Source: Chloroflexota bacterium (GTDB lineage: Bacteria; Chloroflexota; Anaerolineae; UBA3071). From it: 11,931 nucleotides of DNA. Positions 1-7,205 of this stretch are shown piece after piece. The notes beneath the pieces are model-generated. The model did not search any database and was not told where the DNA came from. It saw only the letters and a list, made by a program, of their open reading frames with translations. The stretch covers positions 1 through 11,931 of the forward strand of contig JACNHM010000228.1 of assembly GCA_014383605.1 (NCBI GenBank), in the 5' to 3' direction. Both the position numbers and the translations under genes were made by a program. Numbering within the stretch: position 1 is the first letter of the stretch; every line of letters begins with the position of its first letter.

Positions 1-30
1 GACCTGTGCATCGCCTGCGTTGATCGGTGA
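1..30 (+). CDS. C-terminal tail of an upstream gene, probably a group 4 [NiFe]-hydrogenase large subunit
   Basis: Frame 1 reads DLCIACVDR followed by TGA at 28-30, so only nine residues of this gene are in the window. The D-x-C-x-x-C-x-D-R-stop pattern matches the end of group 4 (Ech/Mbh/CooH-like) hydrogenase large subunits. There the last CxxC supplies two of the four cysteine ligands of the Ni-Fe site, and the complex I homologue NuoD ends in a cysteine-free version of the same motif (D-x-V-x-x-D-V-D-R-like). The stop three residues after the second Cys would mean no cleavable C-terminal extension, as described for CooH and EchE. The call rests on nine residues, so it is tentative. It gains weight from the NuoH/NuoI-like genes at 8740-10106, which are partners of such a subunit. 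Confidence 0.45.
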   Translation, partial: DLCIACVDR

Positions 31-52
31 GTTGGTACATTTGAACAGAATT

Positions 53-57
53 GGAGG
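53..57 (+). promoter_or_regulatory. Ribosome binding site fixing the ATPase start at GTG 65
   Basis: GGAGG lies 7 bases before GTG at 65-67. The frame is also open upstream to TTG at 20, but that start would overlap the upstream gene's stop and has no comparable Shine-Dalgarno sequence. The GTG start gives a protein of 924 residues. Confidence 0.8.
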
Positions 58-64
58 TAGTTCA

Positions 65-2839
65 GTGAAACACCTGCAACAACCGTGGAGATTGACGCCG
101 AACCAGGTTCTGGACGCTCTGGATACCCCGCCCCAAACGGGGTTGAGCCAGGCCGAGGCCGCCCGCCGCCTGGCCGAGCATGGCCCCAACGAGTTAATCG
201 AGCGGGGATTGAGAAGCCCGTGGCGCATCCTGGCCGCGCAGTTCACCGAAGTGATGGTCGTCGTCCTCATCGTGGCGGCGGCCATCTCCTTTCTCGTTGG
301 CGATCTCAAGGACACCGTGGCCATCCTGGTCATCGTCGTCCTCAACGCCGTCCTGGGCTTCACGCAAGAGTACCGCGCCGAACGGGCCATGGCCGCGCTG
401 AAGAAGATGGTCGTGCCGCGAGTCAAGGTGCGCCGTGATGGACAGGTGCGCGAGATCTCCGCCCGTGAGCTGGTGCCGGGCGACCTGTTCCTGCTGGAGA
501 CCGGGGGCGCGGTGCCGGCCGACAGCCGTCTGCTGGAGAGCGTCAACCTGCGCCTGCAAGAGGCCGCGCTCACCGGCGAATCCGTGCCGGTCGAGAAAAG
601 CACGGCGGCGTTGGCCGACGAGCACCTGGCTCTGGGCGACCGGCGCAACATGGCATTCCTGGGCACTGCCGTCACCTACGGGCGCGGGCTGACCGTCGTC
701 ACCGCCACCGGCATGCAGACCGAACTTGGACACATCGCCACCATGATCCAGGCAGTGGAGAGCGAGCCTACCCCGCTGCAGCGGCGTATGGCCCAACTGG
801 GCAAGGGGCTGGCCATCGCCTCCCTGGCCCTGGTGGGCATCATCTTTGCCATCGGCCTGCTGCAAGGGGTAGACGTAACGACGATGTTCATGGTGTCTAT
901 CAGCCTGGCCGTGGCCGCCGTGCCAGAGGGACTACCGGCCGTGGTCACCATCGCCCTGGCGCTGGGCGCGCAGCGTATGCTCAAGCGGCGCGCCCTCATC
1001 CGCAAGCTGCCGGCGGTGGAGACCCTGGGATCGGTCACTGTCATCTGCTCGGACAAGACCGGTACGCTGACCGAGAACCGCATGACGGTGACCATATTGG
1101 ACGTGGCTGAGCACACGGTGAACCTGGTGGGGCGGTTGCGCAAAGCCGGGGCCGTCCTCAGCCCCGACGATCCCCCGCTGGCCACGCCCGATGCGACGCT
1201 GTCGCTGTTGCTGGCCACGGTTGCTTTGTGCAACGACGCCACACTTGAACCGAACAAAGAGCCAGGCGGCTACCAGGCCATCGGCGACCCCACCGAGGGG
1301 GCGCTGGTGGTCGCGGCGGCGCGTATGGGCCTGTGGAAAGCAGAACTGGAAACCGCCCTGCCGCGCGTGGCCGAAGCGCCCTTCACCTCGGAGCGAAAAC
1401 GGATGACCACGGTGCACAAAATCCCAATGATCAATGACCAAATCCCAAATCGGTCGTTGGAGATTGGACATTGGTCATTGGACATTGGTCATTGGCCATT
1501 CCTGGCTTTCACCAAAGGCGCGGTGGACAGCCTGCTGGAGGTGAGCAACCGGGTGTGGACGAACGGCCGGGTCGAAGCGCTGGACGACGATTGGCGCCGC
1601 CGGATCGAGGCCGCCAACGACCGGCTGGCCCAGGAGGGCATGCGCGTGCTGGGTGCGGCCTTCCGCCCGCTGGACGAATTGCCTGCCTCGGGAGACGAGG
1701 AAAACCTGGAGCGGGATCTAATCTTCGTCGGTCTGACAGGTATGATTGACCCGCCCCGGCAGGAAGTGCGCCAGGCCATAGCCACTTGCCACACGGCCGG
1801 CATCCGCACGATGATGATCACCGGCGACCACCCGCTCACGGCGGCCAGCATCGCTCACGAGTTGCGCATCGCCGGCCCGGAGGCCGAGGAAAGCGGCCGG
1901 CGCGTCATCAGAGGGACAGAACTGGCCCAGATGTCCGTGGCTGATCTGGAGGCGGTGGTCGAAGACGTAGCGATCTACGCCCGCGTCTCGCCGGAACACA
2001 AACTGAAGATCGTGCAGGCGCTGCAGAAGCACGGGCACATCGTGGCCATGACCGGCGATGGGGTGAACGACGCCCCGGCGCTGAAACAGGCCGACATTGG
2101 CGTGGCCATGGGCATCACCGGCACCGACGTGAGCAAAGAAGCAGCCGACATGGTGTTGACCGACGACAACTTCGCCACTATCATCGCCGCCGTAGAAGAG
2201 GGGCGCACCATCTACGACAACATTCGCAAGTTCATCAAGTACACCCTCTCCAGCAACGTGGGGGAGATCGCCGGGCTGTTGATGGCTATCGGAATGGGCA
2301 TGCCCATCCCCCGCCTCCTGCCACTGCAGATCCTGTGGATGAACCTGGTGACCGACGGGCTGCCCGGGCTGGCCCTGGGAGTGGACCCACCAGATCCAGA
2401 TGTGATGAATCGCCCACCACACCCTCCCCAGGAGAGCATCTTCGCCCGGGGGATGTGGCAGTATATCCTCTGGGTAGGCGGCCTGATGGGGCTCATCACC
2501 ATGGTTATCCAGTACTTTGGCTGGCAGGCCGGCAACCTGGCCTGGCGGACGATGGTCTTCACCACCCTCTGCCTGGCCCAGATGGGCAACGCGCTGGCCA
2601 TCCGCTCAGACAAGCACTCACTCTTTTCCATCGGTGTCTTCTCCAACCCGGCTCTGGTAGGCGCGGTGTTGCTCACCTTCGGCCTACAACTGGCGGTGGT
2701 CTACGTGCCCGTCTTGCAAGGCATCTTCAAGACGGTAGCCCTCAGCCCGCTGGAATTGGCGGTCTGCCTGGGGACGAGCACGCTGATCTTCTGGGCCGTC
2801 GAGGCTGTAAAATGGATCGGACGGCGGAAAGCGAGGTAA
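65..2839 (+). CDS. P2A-type cation (Ca2+) transporting P-type ATPase
   Basis: This is a membrane pump that exports Ca2+ (possibly Mn2+ or another cation) using ATP through an aspartyl-phosphate intermediate. At 924 residues it has the usual length. Landmarks counted from GTG 65 are: N-terminal cation-ATPase domain, TGES dephosphorylation loop at 170-173, PEGLP in M4 at 287-291, phosphorylated Asp330 in DKTGTLT, KGA nucleotide-binding motif at 484-486, TGDGVND hinge at 663-669, and six C-terminal helices. Cation ligands equivalent to SERCA site II are visible: Glu288, Asn760 and Asp764 (NLVTDG, M6). M5 has SSNVGE (Asn731, Glu734), which favours SERCA-like two-site pumps over PMR1/SPCA. In M8, however, the SERCA Glu908 position appears to be Gln839. 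Residues 453-478 are a repeat-derived insert in the N domain, just before the KGA motif, with no frame disruption. The stop is 3 bases before the next gene, so the two are probably co-transcribed. The exact ion cannot be set from sequence alone. Confidence 0.93.
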   Translation: MKHLQQPWRLTPNQVLDALDTPPQTGLSQAEAARRLAEHGPNELIERGLRSPWRILAAQFTEVMVVVLIVAAAISFLVGDLKDTVAILVIVVLNAVLGFTQEYRAERAMAALKKMVVPRVKVRRDGQVREISARELVPGDLFLLETGGAVPADSRLLESVNLRLQEAALTGESVPVEKSTAALADEHLALGDRRNMAFLGTAVTYGRGLTVVTATGMQTELGHIATMIQAVESEPTPLQRRMAQLGKGLAIASLALVGIIFAIGLLQGVDVTTMFMVSISLAVAAVPEGLPAVVTIALALGAQRMLKRRALIRKLPAVETLGSVTVICSDKTGTLTENRMTVTILDVAEHTVNLVGRLRKAGAVLSPDDPPLATPDATLSLLLATVALCNDATLEPNKEPGGYQAIGDPTEGALVVAAARMGLWKAELETALPRVAEAPFTSERKRMTTVHKIPMINDQIPNRSLEIGHWSLDIGHWPFLAFTKGAVDSLLEVSNRVWTNGRVEALDDDWRRRIEAANDRLAQEGMRVLGAAFRPLDELPASGDEENLERDLIFVGLTGMIDPPRQEVRQAIATCHTAGIRTMMITGDHPLTAASIAHELRIAGPEAEESGRRVIRGTELAQMSVADLEAVVEDVAIYARVSPEHKLKIVQALQKHGHIVAMTGDGVNDAPALKQADIGVAMGITGTDVSKEAADMVLTDDNFATIIAAVEEGRTIYDNIRKFIKYTLSSNVGEIAGLLMAIGMGMPIPRLLPLQILWMNLVTDGLPGLALGVDPPDPDVMNRPPHPPQESIFARGMWQYILWVGGLMGLITMVIQYFGWQAGNLAWRTMVFTTLCLAQMGNALAIRSDKHSLFSIGVFSNPALVGAVLLTFGLQLAVVYVPVLQGIFKTVALSPLELAVCLGTSTLIFWAVEAVKWIGRRKAR
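1420..1500 (+). repeat. Short tandem and inverted repeat inserted in frame in the ATPase gene
   Basis: The 7-base unit ATTGGnC occurs five times in a row from 1463 to 1497. Equivalently, the 14-base unit ATTGGACATTGGTC occurs exactly twice (1463-1476 and 1477-1490) plus a partial copy. Upstream, CAATGACCAA at 1432-1441 is the perfect inverse of TTGGTCATTG at 1471-1480 and again at 1485-1494, so a 10-bp hairpin can form. AATCCCAA is repeated at 1420-1427 and 1441-1448. This region is AT-richer than the rest of the gene and encodes a His/Trp/Ile-rich peptide ([11 protein letters not shown]). It matches the style of dispersed intergenic repeats I recall from Chloroflexota and similar genomes. 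Its identity as a mobile or dispersed repeat is inferred. Confidence 0.75.
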
Positions 2840-2842
2840 CAG

Positions 2843-3925
2843 ATGTTGCTAAAAGTGAACCCGATAGAACCGGAAGGAGATATAATCCAACAAGCGGCGG
2901 AGGTGATCCGCCGGGGCGGGCTGGTGGCCTTCCCCACAGAGACGGTCTACGGCCTGGGGGCCGATGCCCTGAACCCAGAGGCCGTGGCTGGCATCTTCGC
3001 CGCCAAGGAGCGGCCGCCCTACGACCCCATCATCGTGCACGTTGCCAGCCTCGAGGAGTTGTGGCGCGTGGCCCGCGACCTGCCTCCCCAGGCCCACGAT
3101 CTGATCCAGACCTTCTGGCCCGGCCCCCTGACGCTGATCCTGCCCCGCGCAGAAGCGTTGCCGGCGGGCGTCACGGCCGGGCTGGACACGGTGGCCGTGC
3201 GCATGCCGGCCCACCCGGTGGCCCTGGCCCTGATCCGGGCGGCGGGGACACCCATCGCCGCCCCCAGCGCCAACCTCTTTGGCCATACCAGCCCCACCAC
3301 GGCCCAGCACGTGCTGGACGACCTGGGGGAGCGGGTGGATCTGATCTTGGACGGTGGCCCGACCCCAATCGGCGTGGAGTCCACGGTGCTGGACCTCTCC
3401 GGCGAGAAGCCGACCATCCTGCGGCCGGGGGGCACCAGCCGTGAGGCGCTGAGCCTGGTGCTGGGAGAGATCGCACTGGGCCCCGCCTCCTCCGCCCCCC
3501 CCAGCGAGGGGGATGAAAGGGAGGGCGAGGATGGGCTCAAGTCGCCCGGGCTACTGAAGAGGCACTACGCGCCCCGGGCCGCGCTGCTCTTCTTCCGCGG
3601 CCCGCCGGCGGAGACGCTGGTCGCTATGCAAGCGCGGCTGGATGAACTCCTGTCCGCCGGCCGGCGCGTGGGTCTGCTGATCGCCTACGAGGACCGGGGC
3701 GCCTTCGCCGGCCGGCCGGTGGTCGTCGAGGACCTGGGCCGGCGGGACCACCTGGGCCACGTCGCCGCCCGCCTCTTCGCCGCCCTGCGCGCCCTGGACA
3801 GGCAGGGTGTAGAGGTCATCCTGGCCCGGGACTTTGGCGCCACCGGCCTGGGGCTGGCTATCGAGGACCGCCTGACCAAAGCCGCCGGCGGGCGGGTCAT
3901 CGAGGTCTCTCCCGCTCAGGGGTAG
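2843..3925 (+). CDS. Threonylcarbamoyl-AMP synthase, Sua5 type (YrdC plus Sua5 domains)
   Basis: This cytosolic enzyme makes threonylcarbamoyl-AMP from threonine, bicarbonate and ATP, the first step of the t6A37 modification of ANN-decoding tRNAs. The protein is 360 residues, the two-domain Sua5 length rather than the ~190-residue YrdC/TsaC form. The YrdC domain covers about 10-207: PTETVYGLGADA at 31-42, KERPPYDP at 55-62, FWPGPLTLIL at 91-100, VAVRMP at 117-122, PSAN at 141-144, and ESTVLDL at 179-185. A linker of about 212-233 leads to the SPGLLKRHYAP motif at 234-244, which resembles the Sua5 linker that folds over the active site, and then to the C-terminal Sua5 domain. ATG 2843 has GAGG at 2833-2836 and lies 3 bases after the ATPase stop. 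The linker is unusually rich in Pro, Gly and Glu and is coded by long C and G runs. This is a housekeeping gene, and I see no functional link to its neighbours. Confidence 0.93.
   Translation: MLLKVNPIEPEGDIIQQAAEVIRRGGLVAFPTETVYGLGADALNPEAVAGIFAAKERPPYDPIIVHVASLEELWRVARDLPPQAHDLIQTFWPGPLTLILPRAEALPAGVTAGLDTVAVRMPAHPVALALIRAAGTPIAAPSANLFGHTSPTTAQHVLDDLGERVDLILDGGPTPIGVESTVLDLSGEKPTILRPGGTSREALSLVLGEIALGPASSAPPSEGDEREGEDGLKSPGLLKRHYAPRAALLFFRGPPAETLVAMQARLDELLSAGRRVGLLIAYEDRGAFAGRPVVVEDLGRRDHLGHVAARLFAALRALDRQGVEVILARDFGATGLGLAIEDRLTKAAGGRVIEVSPAQG
3481..3530 (+). repeat. C-run/G-run low-complexity segment in the Sua5 linker
   Basis: Eight C residues (3495-3502) are followed by a GGGGG run and by GGGAGGG. 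Together they encode the Pro/Gly/Glu-rich linker at about residues 213-230. It resembles the C-run/G-run element inside the ferredoxin oxidoreductase alpha gene at 6955-7050, but I see no exact shared core, so any relation is only suggestive. Confidence 0.35.
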
Positions 3926-3967
3926 GGCTGGTGCAAAAACAAGTTGTCTACTACCCCTGTCTGGCTT

Positions 3968-3995
3968 CGATGCACCCGCAACGCAGGCTGCATCG
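3968..3995 (+). other. Intergenic inverted repeat before the CBS-domain gene
   Basis: CGATGCA (3968-3974) and TGCATCG (3989-3995) form a perfect 7-bp inverted repeat with a 14-base loop. It lies in the 119-base gap between the Sua5 stop and the CBS-protein start. It has no T-tract, so it is not an intrinsic terminator by the usual rule. It could be an RNA hairpin or a protein site. I saw no convincing -35/-10 pair in this gap. Confidence 0.35.
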
Positions 3996-4032
3996 TGAAC
4001 GAGGCGCTGGAAAAGGAACTGAAGCGGAAATT

Positions 4033-4038
4033 GAGGAG
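4033..4038 (+). promoter_or_regulatory. Ribosome binding site fixing the CBS-protein start at ATG 4045
   Basis: GAGGAG lies 6 bases before ATG 4045. The frame is open back to GTG 3931. The extra 38 residues would precede the start of recognisable CBS sequence, are basic and unlike it, and GTG 3931 lacks a good Shine-Dalgarno sequence. Confidence 0.75.
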
Positions 4039-4044
4039 AGACAC

Positions 4045-4473
4045 ATGCCCTTGAAACCCTACCTGGTGGCCGAGGTGATGACCCCGCATCCGGTCATCGT
4101 CGAGAGTGAGGCCCTGCTGGCCGAAGCGGAGCAGTTGATAGAGGAGCACGACGTGCGGCGGTTGCCGGTGGTAGATAACGGCCAGTTGGTGGGTATCATC
4201 AGCAAGGGTGACCTGCGAGAGGCGCGCATGGCCGAGCTGTCGGCCCGCCATCCCTACGAGCCCGTGACCGAGGAAGGCTGGCTGACCGTGGCCGAGGCGA
4301 TGACCAGTCCGGTGGTCACCGTCGCGCCGCAAACACCCCTGGTAGAGGCAGTCCAGTTGATGCTGGAGCACAAAATCGGCGGCCTGCCGGTGCTGGAGGC
4401 CAGCCGATTGGTAGGCATCCTGACCGATACGGACGTCATCCGCCTGCTGGCGCAGGAGACACAAGCAAACTGA
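4045..4473 (+). CDS. Tandem CBS-domain protein
   Basis: This is a soluble protein of 142 residues made only of two CBS motifs, which pair into one Bateman module. The first covers about 7-60 (V-x-E-V-M-T-P-H-P then [16 protein letters not shown]) and the second about 82-137 ([12 protein letters not shown] then [11 protein letters not shown]). The G-I-[IL]-[ST]-x-[GT]-D segments carry the Ser/Thr and Asp that in other CBS proteins contact the ribose and phosphates of adenine nucleotides. Stand-alone CBS proteins of this kind usually sense AMP, ATP, SAM or similar ligands, but the ligand and partner here are unknown. The gene is 20 bases upstream of the acyl-CoA dehydrogenase and is probably co-transcribed with it, so sensing energy state for that pathway is possible but inferred. 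There is no transmembrane or enzymatic domain. Confidence 0.9.
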   Translation: MPLKPYLVAEVMTPHPVIVESEALLAEAEQLIEEHDVRRLPVVDNGQLVGIISKGDLREARMAELSARHPYEPVTEEGWLTVAEAMTSPVVTVAPQTPLVEAVQLMLEHKIGGLPVLEASRLVGILTDTDVIRLLAQETQAN

Positions 4474-4493
4474 GAACATATAGGAGAAACCAA

Positions 4494-5711
4494 ATGGATT
4501 TTGCACTCACTGAAGAGCACGAGATGATTCGCCGGGCGATACGGAAATTCGCTGAGAAGGAGATCGCCCTCACCATCAAGGAGCACGACCGGGAGCAGAC
4601 TTTCGACCATTCGCTCCTGCCCAAGATGGCGGCCCAGGGACTGTTGGGCATCTGCCTGCCGGTGCGCTATGGCGGGGCGGGGATGGACTACGTTGCCCTG
4701 GGCCTGGCCTGCGAGGAACTGGAACGGGTGGACACTTCGGCCCGGGTGGTCATGAGCGTCCACGTGGGCCTGGGCAGCCTGAGCCTGCTCCAATGGGGCA
4801 CTGAGGAGCAGAAGGAGAAATACCTGGCGACCCTGGCCCGGGGTGAGAACATTGGCACCTTTGGCATGACCGAACCCAACGCCGGTTCCGACGTGGTAGG
4901 TATCCAGGCCACCGCCCGTCGGGAAGGCGACCACTACGTCCTGAACGGGGAGAAGATGTGGATCTCCCTGGCCGACGTGGCCGACCGCTTTCTCATCCTG
5001 GCCTGGACCGATATGGAGAAGAAAAAGGCCCGCGATCACTCCGGCCTGTCAGTCTTTATCGTCGAGCGGGGCTGGCCCGGCCTCTCCACGGACACGATCC
5101 ATGGCAAGTTGGGAGTGCGGGCCGGCAACACCGGCTCCATCGCTCTAGAGGACGTCCCCGTGCCGGCCGAGAACCTCCTGGGACAGGAAGGCGAGGGGTT
5201 CAAGATCGCCATGAGCGCGCTGGATAGCGGGCGCTACACCGTGGCCGCCGGCGCCACCGGTCTGATCCAGGCCTGTCTGGAGGCCTCAGTGCGCTACGCC
5301 AACGAGCGAGAGGCCTTTGGCCGGCCCATCGGCCAGCAGCAGTTGATACAACGGATGATCGCGCTCATGGCGCAGCGGGTCGAGATAGCGCGCCTGCTCT
5401 ACCTGCGGGCCGGCTGGCTGAAGAATCAAGGCGTCCGCAACACGCGGGAGACGGCGCTGGCCAAATGGTACGCCTGCGATGCCTCTTTCGACTCGGCGGC
5501 CGACGCGGTACAGATCCACGGCGCGTACGGCTATTCCGACGAGTATGATGTGGAGCGCTTCCTGCGCAACTCCAAAGGCGCAGTGATCTACGAGGGCAGC
5601 CGCGAGATACAAATACTGCTCCAGGCCCAGTACGCCCTGGGCTACCGGCGGGACAGGCCCTTGCGCTGCCATCTTCCGGCCTACGACGCCGAAGCGTGGC
5701 AGGCGGAGTGA
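4494..5711 (+). CDS. Acyl-CoA dehydrogenase (FAD dependent)
   Basis: It oxidises an acyl-CoA to the trans-2-enoyl-CoA, passing electrons from FAD to an electron-transfer flavoprotein or similar acceptor. Its 405 residues are close to the usual size. The N-terminal helical domain is about 1-118. The FAD/substrate signature [11 protein letters not shown] is at 123-133, the middle beta domain runs to about 230, and the C-terminal helical domain contains [16 protein letters not shown] at 340-355. Glu367 in IYEGSREIQ is at the catalytic-base position used by short/medium-chain, butyryl- and glutaryl-CoA dehydrogenases; isovaleryl-CoA dehydrogenase puts its base elsewhere. The tail ([12 protein letters not shown]) is longer than the usual end after the YEG helix. 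ATG 4494 has AGGAGA 6 bases upstream. The substrate cannot be fixed; the 2-oxoacid oxidoreductase next door makes a branched-chain or short acyl-CoA plausible. No etfAB is visible in the window. Confidence 0.93.
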   Translation: MDFALTEEHEMIRRAIRKFAEKEIALTIKEHDREQTFDHSLLPKMAAQGLLGICLPVRYGGAGMDYVALGLACEELERVDTSARVVMSVHVGLGSLSLLQWGTEEQKEKYLATLARGENIGTFGMTEPNAGSDVVGIQATARREGDHYVLNGEKMWISLADVADRFLILAWTDMEKKKARDHSGLSVFIVERGWPGLSTDTIHGKLGVRAGNTGSIALEDVPVPAENLLGQEGEGFKIAMSALDSGRYTVAAGATGLIQACLEASVRYANEREAFGRPIGQQQLIQRMIALMAQRVEIARLLYLRAGWLKNQGVRNTRETALAKWYACDASFDSAADAVQIHGAYGYSDEYDVERFLRNSKGAVIYEGSREIQILLQAQYALGYRRDRPLRCHLPAYDAEAWQAE

Positions 5712-5732
5712 GAATCACCTGGAAAACGAAGA

Positions 5733-7205
5733 ATGCCCAAGACGTACAGCGTCAAATTAGATGAAGCCCTGTGCAAAGCGTGCGCTATCTGCCGGCACGC
5801 CTGTCCCCGGGGGGTGTGGCCGCTGCAAGTGGCACAGCCGGAAGCCTGCATCGGTTGTCAGAGATGCGAACTTTTCTGCCCGGAACTGGCCATCAGCGTC
5901 ACCCCGGCCGATGAGCGGGTGACCGAGCCACCCGTTCCACAGCCAGCCGCTCCGTCTATAGCCCCGGACTACGGCGGCTGGACCACCGCGCCTGGCACGC
6001 TGCCGGCGGGAGTTCACTTCCTGTCGGGTAACGAAGCCTGCGCCGAGGGGGCTATCGCCGCGGGATGCCGTTTTTACGGCGGCTATCCCATCACTCCGTC
6101 CAGTGAGATCATGGTGCGCATGGCCCACCGGCTGCCGGAGATCGGCGGCGCCTTCGTTCAGATGGAAGATGAGATCGCCAGCCTGTCCGCCGTCATCGGC
6201 GCGTCGTGGGCCGGCAGCAAGAGTATGACCGCCACGTCGGGCCCCGGCTTCAGCCTGATGATGGAGAACCTGGGCTACGCGGTCATGACCGAAACCCCCT
6301 GTGTCATCGTGGACGTGCAGCGGGCCGGCCCCAGCACCGGCCAGGCCAGCCGCCCGGCGCAGGGGGACGTGATGCAGGCCCGCTGGGGCACTCACGGCGG
6401 GCCGGAGATCATCGGACTGGCCCCCTGGTCGGCCCAGGAGATGTACGACCTGACCATCCGCGCTTTCAACCTGGCGGAGCGTTTCCGCGTGCCGGTGGTC
6501 GTGCTGGCCGACGAGGTGGTGGGTCACCTGTGCGAGACTATCACTGTGGAGCCTGCGGTGCGCTGCTTCAACCGTGTGCGCTGGCCGCAGGACTCTCCTT
6601 TCGGGACCGACGCCGACGACGGGGTGCCGCCCATGCCAGCCCTCGGCGAAGGGGCAAGACTGCTGGTCACCGGCTCAACTCACGATGCCACAGGGGTACG
6701 GCGCACCACCGAGCCCCAGGCGCAGGAGCGGCTGGTGCGGCGGCTGTCCCGCAAGTTGCTGGCCCACCGTGACGAGATAGACGACTGGGAGGCGCACTTT
6801 ACCGCAGACGCTGAACGGCTGGTGGTGGCCTACGGCTCCGTGGCCCGCAGCGCGCTGTGGGCGGTGCAGGAGGCGCGGCGGCGGGGACAGCGGGTGGGGC
6901 TGCTGCGCTTGAAGAGCCTGTGGCCCTTCCCGGACGAAATCGTCGCCCGCTACGCCCCTCCTTCCTCCCCCCCAACCCTTCGACCTTGCTCAGGGCAGGC
7001 TTTGGGGGGGAAAGAGGGGGGGCTCCCCAAGGGGGGGGAAAGAGGGGGGGAGGTGATAGTGCCGGAGATGAACCTGGGCCAGGTGGCGCGGGAGGTGGAG
7101 CGATGTGTGGCCGCGCCCGTCACCTGCCTGTCGCAGACGGACGGTGAGATCATTGACCCCCGGCGCATCCTGCGCTACTTGCTGGAGGGGAGGTGGGAGC
7201 GATGA
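5733..7205 (+). CDS. 2-oxoacid:ferredoxin oxidoreductase, fused ferredoxin-alpha subunit
   Basis: This is the alpha chain of a thiamine-diphosphate enzyme that oxidatively decarboxylates a 2-oxoacid to acyl-CoA and reduces ferredoxin. Of 490 residues, the first ~56 form a 2x[4Fe-4S] ferredoxin domain, with Cys14/17/20/24 and Cys39/42/45/49. This domain is a separate delta subunit in many Kor/Vor enzymes. The pyrimidine-binding alpha domain begins near residue 95, with GYPITPSSE at 117-125, MEDE at 144-147 and TATSGPG at 166-172, plus the KorA-like QGDVMQARWGTHG at 210-222. A C-terminal transketolase-like domain II (about 360-490) ends with VPEMNLGQ. Residues about 408-441 are Pro/Gly-rich, coded by a repeat element, and interrupt domain II. 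The best family fit is KorA-like, but the substrate (2-oxoglutarate, branched-chain or other) cannot be told. It starts 21 bases after the acyl-CoA dehydrogenase with a weak Shine-Dalgarno sequence (GGAAAA), and its stop overlaps the beta subunit start (ATGA). Confidence 0.92.
   Translation: MPKTYSVKLDEALCKACAICRHACPRGVWPLQVAQPEACIGCQRCELFCPELAISVTPADERVTEPPVPQPAAPSIAPDYGGWTTAPGTLPAGVHFLSGNEACAEGAIAAGCRFYGGYPITPSSEIMVRMAHRLPEIGGAFVQMEDEIASLSAVIGASWAGSKSMTATSGPGFSLMMENLGYAVMTETPCVIVDVQRAGPSTGQASRPAQGDVMQARWGTHGGPEIIGLAPWSAQEMYDLTIRAFNLAERFRVPVVVLADEVVGHLCETITVEPAVRCFNRVRWPQDSPFGTDADDGVPPMPALGEGARLLVTGSTHDATGVRRTTEPQAQERLVRRLSRKLLAHRDEIDDWEAHFTADAERLVVAYGSVARSALWAVQEARRRGQRVGLLRLKSLWPFPDEIVARYAPPSSPPTLRPCSGQALGGKEGGLPKGGERGGEVIVPEMNLGQVAREVERCVAAPVTCLSQTDGEIIDPRRILRYLLEGRWER
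6955..7050 (+). repeat. Repeat element inside the oxidoreductase alpha gene: hairpin arms, conserved core and G-runs
   Basis: TCCCCCCCAA (6966-6975) and TTGGGGGGGA (7002-7011) are a perfect 10-bp inverted repeat. Their loop holds CCCTTCGACC-TTGCTCAGGG (6977-6996), whose inverse has the CCCTGAG...TCGAAGGG pattern. GGGGGGGAAAGAGGGGGGG occurs exactly twice, at 7004-7022 and 7032-7050, a 28-base period. The segment is translated without a stop as APPSSPPTLRPCSGQALGG and a Gly/Glu-rich continuation. The four or more long G-runs on the coding strand could form a G-quadruplex in DNA or mRNA. I interpret it as a dispersed repeat that has entered a coding sequence in frame. Confidence 0.7.

Noticed and set aside
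20..64. Longer ATPase start at TTG 20
   Set aside because: It overlaps the upstream stop codon and lacks a ribosome site, whereas GTG 65 has GGAGG at ideal spacing.
1463..1500. CRISPR-like direct repeats
   Set aside because: The units are only 7 or 14 bases, directly tandem without spacers, and inside a coding frame.
1718..2422. Long open frame (about 234 codons) on the minus strand inside the ATPase gene
   Set aside because: It is an antisense shadow of a high-GC gene. The plus frame carries all the P-type ATPase motifs, and the minus product is low-complexity His/Gly/Val-rich with no recognisable domain.
2335..3444. Plus-strand open frame of about 369 codons spanning the ATPase-Sua5 junction
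   Set aside because: It overlaps two genes with diagnostic motifs in other frames, and its product is rich in Pro, Gly and Arg, typical of an out-of-frame GC-rich shadow.
3968..3995. Intrinsic terminator after the Sua5 gene
   Set aside because: The stem is only 7 bp with a 14-base loop and is not followed by a T-tract.
3931..4044. N-terminal extension of the CBS protein from GTG 3931
   Set aside because: The leader is basic, without family similarity, and poorly supported by a Shine-Dalgarno sequence. ATG 4045 has GAGGAG 6 bases upstream and starts just before the CBS motif.
5757..6527. Minus-strand open frame of about 256 codons within the oxidoreductase alpha gene
   Set aside because: The plus frame encodes clear ferredoxin and KorA-like motifs across the whole stretch; the minus product is His/Arg/Gly-rich without family features.
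6955..7050. Frameshift or sequencing error in the alpha gene
   Set aside because: The frame stays open and resumes the family-typical VPEMNLGQ ending right after the segment. An insertion explains it better, although G-run lengths deserve a read check.
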